DNA of 64,000 nucleotides from Ryuthela nishihirai (Eukaryota > Arthropoda > Arachnida > Araneae > Heptathelidae). Shown here one piece after another: positions 1 to 11,292 of this stretch. Every line of letters starts with the position of its first letter. The first letter of the stretch is position 1. The translations under genes and the position numbers were made by a program. The notes beneath the pieces were generated by a model. That model searched no databases and was not told where the DNA came from. It worked only from the letters and a program-made list of their open reading frames with translations. The stretch is from NCBI GenBank assembly GCA_038380435.1, contig JAWZYU010000122.1:620001-684000 (forward strand), read 5' to 3'.

Positions 1-476
1 GCAGGGAAAATGTTCTTAAAGCATAGATTGTCATTCTATTTCATGCCTCGATCGAAAGAGACCATCAGATTCTTCCTCTGACATTAAAGAGTTGTTAGCA
101 CAGGTAATTCACTGTAAATTCAAAAGTTATTACCCTCCGTACAGTTTGACCTATGTTTTATGGGTGGAAAACCGAAATGGAATAGCTATTTTAAAACATA
201 AATTGATTTTTTTCAGAAATTTATGCAGTGAAAATATTTCTAAAGCATAGAATATCATTCTATATCAAGTCTGGATCGAAACAAACCATCAGATTTTCTC
301 ACTGACAGTAAATTGGAGATTTGTTAGCACAGGAATAGTTTTTTTGCTTCGTTTTAGGCGTTTAAATCAGCGTTGAAATTCATATTTTGGTGAATAATTC
401 GATATTTTCGTAATCCTATGCACCTACATTATACGTTAGCCATGCAATCTCACTATATAATACGAGGTGATGAATA
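1..476 (+). repeat. AT-rich ~385-bp satellite, plus orientation
   Basis: Tandem satellite DNA, here called plus orientation because the monomer reads '..TGCAGTGAAAATGTT..AAAGCATAGAATGTC..'. The stretch matches 23431-24074 closely to the eye but lacks about 160 bp present there, between 'TTAGCACAGG' near 105 and 'CTGTAAATTC' near 111. It ends at the TA target dinucleotide of the mariner-like element. No gene is seen. Confidence 0.9.
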
Positions 477-478
477 TA

Positions 479-567
479 CAGGGTGATTCAAAACATCGTT
501 CAAATTTCATGGGGAGGTAGGAAATACGTCAGGAAACCGATTTCACATAGGAAAGTATGTCCGCAAA
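479..567 (+). repeat. Left terminal inverted repeat of transposon copy 1
   Basis: It pairs with 1790-1880 over about 89 bases, with a two-base gap after CAGGGTGATTCAAAAC and a few substitutions. The match ends at GTCCGCAAA. In this superfamily the transposase binds within such repeats. Confidence 0.9.
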
Positions 568-672
568 TGTACGCATGCCTATGTAGAGGGCGCTGTGTGT
601 ACCCAACCAATATACAGCTCGCCCGACCACTCTCGCTGTCATCAGTGTACGAGCTGACTTACTAGTGACAAG

Positions 673-1685
673 ATGAATCGTTTTACGCATCAAGAGCTAG
701 CGGATATGCATCTCGCTTATGGAGCAGCTGGCGAAAGCGGCCGCCGAGCTATGCAAATTTACGAAGACCGATACTCCAACAGAAGAATACCGCAGCATCA
801 AATGTTTGCACGTGTGCATCGCAATCTGCGCGAACGTGGTTCACTGTGCAGCAACAAGCAGGATACGAGAAGACAACTGACGCGGACTGTCAACGTCGCA
901 GAACAAGTCCTACAGTCCATCGAAGATAATCCGAATACTCAGCAGCTTGGGGTCTCTCAGTCAGCAGTGTCTCGGATACTGCACGAATAACGTGTGCATC
1001 CTTACCATCTGCAAAGGGTGCAGGTACTGCATCCTGACGATTATCCGAAGCAGAAATGTGCCGTGGACCGCAGTTTTCCAGCTTCTGTCCTTTTTACAGA
1101 TGAAACTTCATTCAGTCGTGAAGGTGTGTTCAATACACACAATTCACATGTGTGGGCTTACGACATCCTGCATGGTACGAGAAATCACGCTGCGCAACAT
1201 CGTTTTGCCGTAAATGTGTGGGCTGGAATCATTGGTGACTGTTTGTTGGGACCTTGCTTGCTACCGCCCAGATTGGACGGCCCGAAATACCTAATATTTC
1301 TCGAGACAGTGTTACCGACTTTTCTGGGCGCTGTTCCTGCGCATATCCGCCGAGATATGTGGTATCAACATGACGGGGCTCCAGCCCATAACACAATTGC
1401 TGCGCGTGATTACCTGAACCGAACATTCGGAGCTCGATGGATCGGTAGAGGTGGACCGATCGCTTGGTGACCCAGGTCATGGATTTCTTTTTGTGGGGGG
1501 CCATGAAATACCATGTGTACAAGACCTCCGTCGACAGTGAAATGGACCTTGTTCCACGAATAGTGGCCGCCGCAGGCATTGTCCGTGATATGCCACGCGT
1601 TTTCGAAAATGTTCGGTGGTCAATGCAACGGCGCTGTGAATCCTGTGTCCGTGTAAATGGTCGCAATTTTGAGCACCTACTGTGA
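673..1685 (+). pseudogene. Mariner-like transposase, copy 1 (inactivated)
   Basis: The start MNRFTHQELADMHLAYGAA resembles the N-terminal helix-turn-helix (DUF4817) of insect mariner-like transposases. A second helix-turn-helix follows (QQLGVSQSAVSRIL, about residues 90-103). The catalytic domain shows the first Asp in FTDETSF and the second in WYQHDGAPAH. Lesions: TAA at 988-990 right after 'RILHE' (probably a former CAA), a 27-bp in-frame loss near 1050 between CAG repeats (copy 2 has it), TGA at 1468-1470, and a frameshift near 1478 where the segment carrying the expected 'SPDLxP' motif is missing. The reading frame resumes at 1464-1685 (MDFFLWGAMKYHVYK..., ending in NFEHLL). The C-terminal part is intact and a poly(A) signal follows the stop. 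This is a dead gene; the family call is firm, the subfamily (possibly DD41D) is an estimate. Confidence 0.88.
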
Positions 1686-1706
1686 ACTTGTACTTTACCT
1701 TGTTGG

Positions 1707-1712
1707 AATAAA
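1707..1712 (+). terminator. Polyadenylation signal of transposase copy 1
   Basis: AATAAA lies 22 bases after the transposase stop codon and inside the element, upstream of the right inverted repeat. Confidence 0.6.
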
Positions 1713-1789
1713 AGTCACATTCGTTACCACTTAACTGTACTGTTTCCTTGTTTTCACTTTACTTGTCCATTTTGTTCATGTAGATAACG

Positions 1790-1880
1790 TTTGCGGACAT
1801 ACTTTCCTATGTGAAATCGGTTTCCTGACGTATTCCCTACCTCCCCACGAAATTTGAACGATAAGTTTTGAATCACCCTG
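1790..1880 (-). repeat. Right terminal inverted repeat of transposon copy 1
   Basis: It is the reverse complement of 479-567, ending GAATCACCCTG followed by the TA duplication. It keeps the two bases deleted from the left repeat. Confidence 0.9.
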
Positions 1881-1882
1881 TA

Positions 1883-4800
1883 GAGCAATATATTGTAAAA
1901 CAGCCTGTAAATTCGAAAGTTATTAAATCCGTATAGCTTTTACCTATATTTTATGCGTGGAAAACAGCGCTAAATTGAAACGTAAATCGATTTTTTCAAA
2001 ATTGAATGCAGTGAAAATATTTTTAAAGCATAGAATATCATTCTATATCAAGCCTTCATCGAAGCAGACCATCAGATTCTCACTGTTACAGTAAATTGAA
2101 GAGTTGTTATCACAGGAGTAGCTTTTAGCTTTGTTTTAGGAGTTTAAAACAGCGTTGAAAGTAATATTTTGGTGAATGCTTCGATGTTTTCGTAATTCTC
2201 TACACTTAAATTACACCTTAGCCATAGAATCAATCCAATCTCACTATATAATAAGAGATAATGAACATCAAGCATTATGTTATGATACTGACTGTAAATT
2301 CAAAAGCTATTATCCTCCTTTTACCTATGATTTACGCGTACAAAACAACAATAAAACAGCTATTCTGAAACATAAATGAATTTTTTTCACAATTCTATGC
2401 AGTCAAAATGTTCTTAAAGCATAGAATGTCATTCTATATAACATGCCTTGATCGAAAGAAACCGTCAGATTCTCACTATGACATTAAATTGAAGAGTTCG
2501 CACAGGAATAGCTTTTAGCTTCGTTTTAGGCGTTTAAAACAGCGTTGATAGTAATATTTTCGTCAATATTACGATATTTTCGTTGGTCGATGCACCTAAT
2601 TTATACTTTAGCAATAGAATCTCACTACATGATACATCAATCATTATATTGTACATATGACTGTAAATTCAAAAGTCATTACCCTCCATATAGCTTTTAC
2701 CTATGTTTTATGCGTTGAAAACAGCAACAAAAAAGATATTTTTAAACATCATTTTTTTTTTCAGAATTTTATGCAGTGAAAATATTTCTAAAGCATGGAA
2801 TATTATTCTATATCAGGTGTGGATCGAAACAAACCATCAGATTCTCACACAGACAGTAAATTGAAGATTTGTTAGCACAGGAATAGCTTTTCCTTCGTTT
2901 TAGGCGTTTAAATAATTGTTTTGGTGAATAATTCGATATTTTCCTAATTCTATGCACCTATATCATACGTTAGTCATACAATCTCACTATATAATACGAG
3001 GTGATGAATATAGAGCAATAATAGTGAAACAGCCTGTAAATTCAAAAGTTATTACACTCCATATAGCTTTTATCTATGTTTTATGTGTCGAAAACAGAAA
3101 TAGAAAAGGTATTTTAAAACATAAATGGATTTTTTTCAAAATTTTATAATGGGAAAATGTTTCAAACGCATAGAATGTCATTCTATATCAAGTCTTGATC
3201 GAAGCAAACCGTCAGATTTTCACTCCGTCAATAAATTGAAGAGCTGTTAGCACAGGAATAGCTTTTAGCTTTGTTTTAGGCGTTGAAAACAGCGTTGAAA
3301 CTGATATTTTGGTGAATATTTCTATATTTTCGTAATTCTATACACCTATATTATTCTTTAGTCATACAATCTCAATATATGATACCAGATAATAAATATC
3401 AATCATTATGTCGTGCATATGACTGTAAATTCAAAAGTTATTACACTCCATATAGTTTTATGCGGGGAAAACTGAAATAAGAAAGCTAATAAAAAGCTAT
3501 AAAAAGCATATATGGATTTTTTTCAACATTCTCTGCACTGAAAATGTTCTTAAGGCATAGAATGTTATTCTATTTCTTGCCCTGATCAAAACAAACCATC
3601 AGATTCTCACTCAAACAATAAATTGAAGAGTTGTTAGCACAAGAAGAGGTTTTAGCGTTGTTTTAGGCATTGAAAACAGCGTTGAAACTGATATTTTGGT
3701 GAGTATTTCGATATTTTCGTAATTCTATGCACCTAAATTATACTTTAGCCATAGAATCTCACTATATGATACGAGATAACGAACATCAATCATTATATTG
3801 TGCATATGACTGTAAATTCAAAAGTTATTACCCTCCATATAGCTTTTACCTATGTTTTATGCGTGGAAAACAGAAATAGAACAGCTATTTTAAGATATAA
3901 AACGATTTTTTTCAAAACTCGATGCAGTGAAAATGTTTCTAAAGCATAAAATGTCATTCTAGATCAAGCCTTGATTGAAGCAAAGCATCAGATTCTCACT
4001 GTTACAGTATATTGAAGAGCTGTTAGCATACGACTAGATTTTAGCTTTGTTTTAGGCGTTTAAAACAGCGTTGAAAATAATATTTTGGTGAATAATTCGA
4101 CATTTTCGTAATTCTGTACACGTAAATTATACTTTTGCCATATAATCTCACTATGTGATTACGAGATAATGAATTTCAGCATTATGTTGTGAAACTGACT
4201 ATGAATTCAAAAGTTATTACACTCCATATAGCTCTTACCTATGTTTTATGCGGGGAAAACTGAAATTAAAAAGCTATTTTAAAACATAAATGAATTTTTT
4301 TGAAAATTCTATGCAGTGAAAATGTACTTAAAGCATAGAGTGTCATTCCATATCATTGCTTGATCGAAATATATCATCATATTCTCACTCTGACACTAAA
4401 TTGAAAAGTTGTTACCAAAGGAGGAGCTTTTAGCTTTGTTTTAGGCGTTGAAAACAGTGTTCAAACTGATATTTTGGTGAATATTTCGATATTTTCGTAA
4501 TTCGATGCACGTAAATTATACATTAGCCATAGAACCTCACTATATGATAGGAGATAATAAATTTCATCATTATGTTGTTCACCTGACTGTAAATTCAAAA
4601 GTTATTACTCTCCATATAACTTTTACCTATATTTTATGCGTGCAAAACAGAAATAAAAAAGCTATTTTAAAACATAATTTTTTTTTTAAAATTTTATGCA
4701 TTGAAAATATTTCTAAAGCATTCATGATACGAGATAATGAATATGAATCATTATCTTGCGCATATGACTCTAAATTCCAAAGTTATTACCCTCCTTTTAC

Positions 4801-5324
4801 CTATGTTTCATGCGTGGAAAACAGAAATAGAACAGCTATTTTAAAACATAAATTGATTTTTTTCAAAATATTATGCAGTGAAAATGTTTCTAAAGCATAA
4901 AATGTCATTCTGTATCAAGCCTTGATCAAAACAAACCATCAGATTCTCACAATGACAGTAAATTGAAGATTTGTTAGCACAGGAATAACTTTTTGTTTCG
5001 TTTTAGACGTTTAAATCAAAGTTGAAATTTATATTTTGGTGCATAATTCGCTATTTTCGTAATCCTATGCACCTATATTATACGTTACCCATACAATCTC
5101 ACTATATAACACGAGGTGATGAATATAGAGCAATATGCTGTGAAACAGCCTGGAAATTCGAAAGTTATTAAATCCGTATAGCTTTTACCTATGTTTTATC
5201 AGTGGAAAACAGGAATAAAAGAGTTATTTTAAAACATAAATTTTTTTTTCAAAATTTGATGCAGTGAAAAATATTTCTAAAGCCTTCAATGAAGCTATAT
5301 CAAGCCTTGATCGAAAAACCATCA
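1883..5324 (+). repeat. AT-rich ~385-bp satellite, plus orientation
   Basis: About nine tandem monomers, diverged from one another by point changes and small indels. Landmarks repeat once per unit: TTTTAGGCGTTTAAA, TGAATAATTCGATATTTTCG, GCACCTATATTATAC, ATCTCACTATATAATACGAG, CTGTAAATTCAAAAGTTATTA and the dyad ATAGAATGTCATTCTAT. The spacing of 'ATGCA' at 4311 and 4696 gives 385 bp. One full monomer at about 4311-4695 is absent from the duplicate at 27.9 kb. Short frames found here are accidents of the repeat. No gene is seen. Confidence 0.92.
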
Positions 5325-5680
5325 GAATGACATTCTGTGCTTGAAAAACATTTTCGCTGCATCAAATTTTGAAAAAATTGATTTATGATTCAAAACAGCT
5401 GTTTTTGCGCTGTTTTCCACGCATAAAACACGTAAAAGCTATATCGATTTAATAAGTTTCGAATTTTACAGTTAGTTTCACAACATATTGCTCTATATTC
5501 ATGACCTCGTATTATATAGTGTGATTCTATGGCTACCGTATAATGTAGGTGCATAGGATTACGAAAATATCGTATTATTCACCAAAATATAAATTTCAAC
5601 GCTGAAACGAAATATGAATTTCAACGCCTAAAACGAAGCAAAAAGCTATTCCTGTGCCAACAAATCTTCAATTTAGTGTC

Positions 5681-5743
5681 AGTATGAGAATCTCATTGTT
5701 TGTTTCGATGAAGGCTTCAAACAAACAATGAGATTCTCACACT
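5681..5743. repeat. Short perfect-class hairpin inside the AT satellite
   Basis: The left arm 5681-5705 and right arm 5719-5743 pair at 24 of 25 positions around a 13-base loop (5706-5718). The normal satellite has only one arm here, so a short piece was copied in inverted form. The structure recurs in the duplicate at 28921-28981. Confidence 0.9.
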
Positions 5744-7110
5744 GACTTTATTTATGACTGATATTATACGTTAGAAACATTTTCACTGCATAAAATTTTG
5801 AAAAAACTTCATTTATGTTATAAAATAGCTGTTCTATTTCTGTTTTCCACGCATGAAACATAGCTAAAAGCTATATGGAGGGTAATAACTTTTGAATTTA
5901 CAGTCATATGCACAAAATAATGATTGACATTCATTATCTCGTATCATATAATGAGATTCTGTGGTAAAGTGTAATTTATGTGTATTGAATTACGAAAATA
6001 TAGAAATATTCACCAAACTATTAGATTCAACGCTGTTTGCAACGCCTAAATCAAACCTAAAAGCTATTCCTGTGGTAACAACTCTTCAATTTACTGTCAG
6101 AGTGAGTATCTGTTGGTTTGTTTCGATCAAGGCTTGATATAGAATGACATTCTATGCGTTAGAAACATTTTCACTGCATAAAACTTGGAAAAAATCAATT
6201 TATATTTTAAAATAGCTTTTTTATTTGTTTTCAACGCATAAAACATAGTAAAAAGCTATATAGAGGGTAATAATTTTTGAATTTACAGTCATAGCACAAG
6301 ATAAAGCTTGAAATTCATTATCTCGTATCATATAGTAAGATTCTCTGACTAATGTATAATTTAGGTGCATCGAATTACGAAAATATCGTAATATTCACCA
6401 AAATATCAGTTTCAACGCTGTTTTCAACGCCTAAAACAAAGCTAAAATCTATTCCTCTGCTAACAACTCTTCAATTTACTGTCCGAGTCAGTATCTGATG
6501 GTTTGTTTCGATCAAGCCTTGATATAGAACGACATTCTGTGCTTCAAAAACAATTTAAAAGAATCGATTTATGTTTCAAAACAGCTGATTTTGCGCTGTT
6601 TTCCACACATAAAACATAGGTAAAAACTATACTTTTTACCTATGTTTTATGTATTTAATAACTTTCGAATTTACAGCTTTACACAACATATTGCCCTATA
6701 TTCATCACTTCGTATTATATAGTGAGATTCTATGGCTAACGTATAATATAGGTGCAATGAATTGCGAAAATACCGTATTATTCACCAAAATATAAATTTC
6801 AACGCTGAGTTAAACGCCTGAAGCGAGGCAAAAATCTATTCGTGTGGTAACAAATCTTCAATTTACTGTCAGTGTGAGAATCTGATGGTTTGTTTCGATC
6901 AAGGCTTGATGTGGAATGATATTCTGTGCTTTAGAAATATTTTCACTGCATAGAATTTTGAAAAATGAAATTATGTTTTAAAATATATTTTTTATTGCTG
7001 TTTTCCAAGCATGAAACACAGGTAAAAGCTGTATGGAGACATATGCAGAACATAATGCTTGCAATTCATTATCTCTTATCATATAGTGAGATTCTATGGC
7101 TAAATTATAA

Positions 7111-7171
7111 TATCATCATCATCATCATCCTAAAGCAACAATGGGCTACTGAGGTCCAACCAGACCATAGA
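7111..7171. repeat. (ATC)6 microsatellite with a short non-satellite insert
   Basis: Six ATC units at 7112-7129 are followed by about 40 bases (CTAAAGCAACAATGGGCTAC...) that do not match the satellite, which resumes near 7172. The same insert is present at 30313-30372, so it predates the segmental duplication. Its origin is not recognised. Confidence 0.7.
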
Positions 7172-9375
7172 CAATGATATTCTATGCTTTAGAAATATTT
7201 TCACTGCATAAAATTTTGAAAAAAAATTTGTTTTTAAATAGCTTTTTATTTCTGTTTTCCACTCACACAACATAGGTAAAAGCTATATAGAATGTAATGA
7301 CTTTTGAATTTACAGTCAGTTTCACAACATAATGCTGAAATTCATTATCTCGTATCATATAGTGAGATTCTATGGCTAATGTATAATTGAGGTGCTTCGA
7401 ACAACGAAAATATCGCAATATTGACCAAAATATGTTTCAACGCTGATTTCAACGCCTAAAACAAAGCTAAAAGCTATTCCTGTGATAACAAATCTTCAAT
7501 TTACTGTGAGAATGACAATCTGATGGTTAGCTTCGATCAAGGCTTGATATAGAATGGCATTCTATGCTTTAGAAACATTTTCACTGCATAGAATTTTGAA
7601 AAAATTCCGTTTATGTTTCAAAATAGCTGTTTTATTGCTGTTTTCCACGCATAAATCATAAATAAAAGGTACATGGAATGTATTAACTTTTGAATTTACA
7701 GTCAATATCACAATATATTGCTTGATATTCATTATTCTCGTATTACACAGTGAGATCTATGGCTAAAGTACAATATAGGTGAATAGAATTACGAAAATAT
7801 CGAAATATTCACCAAAATATAAATTTCAACGCTGATTTAAACGCCTAAAACGAAGCAAAAAGCTATTCCTGTGCTAACATATCTTCAATTTACTGCCAGT
7901 GTGAGAATCTCATGGTTACTTTCGATCAAGGCTTGATATAGAATGATATTCTATGCGTTAGAAACATTTCCACTTCACAAAATTTTGAAAAAAATCAATT
8001 TAGGTTTTAAAATAGCTTTTTTATTTCTATTTTCGACGCATAAAATATAGCTAAAAGCTATATGGAGTTTAACAACTTTTTAATTTACCGTCTGTTTCAC
8101 AGTCTTCCTCTATATTCATCACCTAGTATTATATAGTGAGATTATATGGCTAACATATAATATAGGTGCATAGAATTAGGAAAATATCGAATTATTCAAC
8201 GAAATATAAATTTCAACGCTGATTTAAACGCCTAAAACGAAGCAAAAAGCTATTACTCTGCTAAGAAATATTCAATTTACTGTCAGTGTGAGAATCTGAT
8301 GGTTTCTTTCGATCAAGTATTTATATAGAATGACACTGTATGCTCTAGAAATATTTTCACTGCATAAAATTTTGAAAAACAAATTTATGTTTTCAAATAT
8401 CTTTTTTTTATGTTTAACGCATAAAACATAGGTAAAAGCAATATGGAGGGTAATAACTTTTGAATTTACAGTCATATGCACAATATAATGATTGATGTTC
8501 TTTATCTCGTATCATATAGTGAGATTCTATGGCTAAAGTATAATTTAGGTGCATGTCCCGGGGGAGGTATTTTTTCCTGTAATCTCGGGCACCTGTTACG
8601 TGTTCCCGCGTCATGACCCGGGGGAGGTAGTTTTTTGTGCTCTCGGGCAACTGTCGGGTGTTCCCGCCTCATGTCCCGGGGGAGTTTTTTTTCCTGTGGT
8701 CTCGGGCACCTGTTACGAGTTTCCGCCTCATGACCCGGGGGAGGTAGTTTTTTGTGCTCTCGGGCACCTGTCGGGTTTTCCCACCTCATGTCCCGGGGAG
8801 TTTCTTTTTCCTGTGGTCTCGGGCACCTGTTACGTGTTCCCGCGTCATGACCCGGGGGAGGTATTTTTTCCTGTGGTCTCGGGCACCTGTTACGAGTTTC
8901 CGTCTCATGACCCGGGGGAGGTAGTTTTTTGTGCTCTCGGGCACCTGTCGGGTTTTCCCACCTCATGTCCCGGGGGAGTTTTTTTTTCCTGTGGTCTCGG
9001 GCACCTGTTACGTGTTCCCGCGTCATGTCCCGTGGGAGGTATTTTTTCCTGTAATCTCGGGCACCTGTTACGTGTTCCCGCGTCATGACCCGGGGGAGGT
9101 AGTTTTTTCTGCTCTCGGGCAACTGTCGGGTGCTCCCGCCTCATGTTCAGGGGGGAGGTATTTTTTCCTGTTGTCTCTGGCACCTGTTACGAGTTCCCGC
9201 CTATGACCCGGGGGAGGTAGTTTTTTGTGCTCTCGGGCAGCTGTCGGGTGTTCCCGCCTCATGTCCAGGGGGAGTTTTTTTTTCCTCTGGTCTCGGGCAC
9301 CTGTTACGTGTTCCCGAGTCATGACCCGGGGGAGGTAGTTTTTTGTGCTCTCGGGCACCTGTCGGGTGTTCCCGC

Positions 9376-9500
9376 ACACTCGTGGCCCTAAGAGACTTTC
9401 TCCATAGGAGATCAGAGACGGTTGGATTTGAATTCGAATTTCTGCACACGAAACTCTTCCAGTGCAGCTTTATGAAGCAAATACTTAAGAATGTGTTCCT
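9376..9500 (+). repeat. Linker cassette L1 (one 36-bp unit)
   Basis: A 125-bp non-satellite segment within array 1: ACACTCGTGGCCCTAAGAG, then a GAATTCGAATT palindrome, one hairpin unit of the CACACG variant, then CTTAAGAATGTGTTCCT. It carries a 'CTTTATGAAG' variant not seen in the other cassettes. Confidence 0.9.
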
Positions 9501-11250
9501 CTTACGAGTTCCCGCCTCATGACACGGGGGAGGTAGTTTTTTGTGCTCTCAGGCACCTGTCGGGTGTTCCCGCCTCATGTCCCGGGGAGTTTTTTATCCT
9601 GTGGTCTCGGGCACCTGTTACGAGTTCCCGCCTCATGACGCGGTGGAGGTAGTTTTTTGTGCTCTCGGGCACCTGTCGGGTATTCCCGCCTCATGTCCCG
9701 GGGGAGTTTTTTTTTCCTCTGGTCTCGGGCACCTGTTAAGTGTTCCCGAGTCATGACCCGGGGGAGGTAGTTTTTTGTGCTCTCGGGCACCTGTCGGGTG
9801 TTCCCGCCTCATGTCCCGGGGAGTTTTTTTTTCCTGTGGTCTCGGGCACCTGTTACGAGTTCCCGCCTCATGACCCGGGGGAGGTAGTTTTTTGTGCTCT
9901 CGGGCACCTGTCGGGTGTTCCCGCCTCATGTCCCGGGGGAGTATTTTTTCCTGTGGTCTCGGGCACCTGTTACGTGTTCCCGCGTCATGACCCGGGGGAG
10001 GTAGTTTTTTGTGCTCTCGGACACCTGTCGGTTGTTCTCGCGGGAGGTATTTTTTCCTCTGGTCTCGGGCACCTGTTACGAGTTCCCGCCTCATGACCCG
10101 GGGGAGGTAGTTTTTTGTGCTCTCGGGCACCTGTCGGGTGTTCCCGCCTCATGTCCCGGGGGAGTTTTTTTTTCCTGTGGTCTAGGGCACCTGTTACGTG
10201 TTCCCGCATCATGACCCGGAGGAGGTAGTTTCTTGTGCTCTCGGGCACCTGTCGGGTGTTCCCGCCTCATGTCCCGGGAGAGGTATTTTTTCCTGTGCTC
10301 TCGGGCACCTGTTACGAGTTCCCGCCTCATGACCCGGGGGAGGTAGTTTTTTGTGCTCTCGGGCACCTGTCGGGTGTTCCCGCCTCATGTCCCGGGAGAG
10401 TTTTTTTCCTGTGGTCTCGGGCACCTGTTACGTGTTCCCGCGTCATGACCCGGGGGAGGTAGTTTTTTGTGCTCTCGGGCACCTGTCGGGTGTTCCCGCC
10501 TCATGTCCCAGGGGAGGTATTTTTTCCTGTGGTCTCGGGCACCTGTTACGAGTTTCCGCCTCATGTCCTGGGGGAGGTAGTTTTTTGTGCTCTCGGGTAC
10601 CTGTCGGGTGTTCCCGCCTCATGTCCCGGGGGAGGTAGTTTTTTGTGCTCTCCGGCACCTGTCGCGTGTTCCCGCAGGAGGTATTTTTTCCCGTGGTCTC
10701 GGGCACCTGTTACGAGTTCCCGCCTCATGACCCGGGCGAGGTAGTTTTTTGTGCTCTCAGGCAACTGTCGGGTGTTCCCGCCTCATGTCCCGGGAGAGTT
10801 TTTTTTTCCTGTGGTCTCGGGCACCTGTTACGTCTTCCCGCGTCATGACCCGGGGGAGGTAGTTTTTTGTGCTCTCGGGCACCTGTTGGGTGTTCCCGCC
10901 TCATGTCCCAGGGGAGGTATTTTTTCCTGTGGTCTCGGGCACCTGTTACGAGTTCCCGCCTCATGACCCGGGGAGGTAGTTTTTTGTGCTCTCGGGCACC
11001 TGTCGGGTGTTGCCGCCTCATGTCCCGGGAGAGTTTTTTTCCTGTGGTCTCGGGCACCTGTTACGTGTTCCCGCGTCATCACCCGGGGGAGGTAGTTTTT
11101 TGTGCTCTCGGGCACCTGTCGGGTGTTCCCGCTTCATGTCCCGGGGGAGGTATTTTTTCCTGTGGTCTCGGGCACCTGTTACGTATTCCCGCGTCATGAC
11201 CCGGGGGAGGTAGTTTTTTGTGCTCTCGGGCACCTGTCGGGTGTTCCCGT

Positions 11251-11292
11251 ACATTCGTGGCCCTAAGAGACTTTCTCCCTAGGACATATAAC
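11251..11292 (+). repeat. Truncated linker cassette at the end of array 1
   Basis: It starts ACATTCGTGGCCCTAAGAG and stops after about 42 bases, at 'TTTCTCCCTAGGACATATAAC', where the AT satellite resumes. The right end of the inserted GC-rich block therefore lies inside a cassette. Confidence 0.85.

Larger units (their letters stand above)
479..1880 (+). mobile_element. Tc1/mariner-type DNA transposon, copy 1 (defective)
   Basis: The element is 1402 bp, bounded by TA duplications at 477-478 and 1881-1882, with terminal inverted repeats of about 90 bp (479-567 and 1790-1880) that start CAGGGTGATTCAAAAC. A TA duplication, terminal inverted repeats and a DDE-type transposase place it in the Tc1/mariner superfamily. 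Removing the element and one TA gives 'GATGAATATAGAGCAATAT', the normal AT-satellite sequence seen uninterrupted near 5119, so the target was a plus-oriented satellite monomer. The left repeat has lost two bases relative to copy 2. The internal gene carries two in-frame stops, a small deletion and a frameshift, so this copy cannot make its own transposase. Confidence 0.93.
5325..8554 (-). repeat. AT-rich ~385-bp satellite, minus orientation
   Basis: The same satellite as upstream but read from the other strand ('GAATGACATTCT..TTTTCACTGCATAAAATTTTG'). The switch is sharp at '..ACCATCAG|AATGACATTC..'. The arms next to the switch share uncommon variants such as 'AAATTTGATGCAG' and its complement 'CTGCATCAAATTT', which suggests a fold-back origin. 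The block ends at a junction with the GC-rich satellite. Confidence 0.92.
8555..11292 (+). repeat. GC-rich 118-bp satellite, array 1
   Basis: About 2.7 kb of tandem units of 118 bp, each formed by two diverged halves of about 59 bp. Half A reads TCATGTCCCGGGGGAG, a T tract, TTCCTGTGGTCTCGGGCACC, TGTTACGAGTTCCCGC. Half B reads TCATGACCCGGGGGAGGTAG, TTTTTTGTGCTCTCGGGC, ACCTGTCGGGTGTTCCCGC. Most units are of the 'CACCTGTCGGG' type, like the first third of array 2. One complete linker cassette lies at 9376-9500 and a truncated one ends the array. The array is flanked by copies of TATAATTTAGGTGCAT at 8539-8554 and 11293-11308. Long frames on both strands are repeat artefacts. Confidence 0.93.

Noticed and set aside
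8555..11292. CpG island or promoter
   Set aside because: The GC content is due to the satellite; no adjacent gene or promoter element is present.
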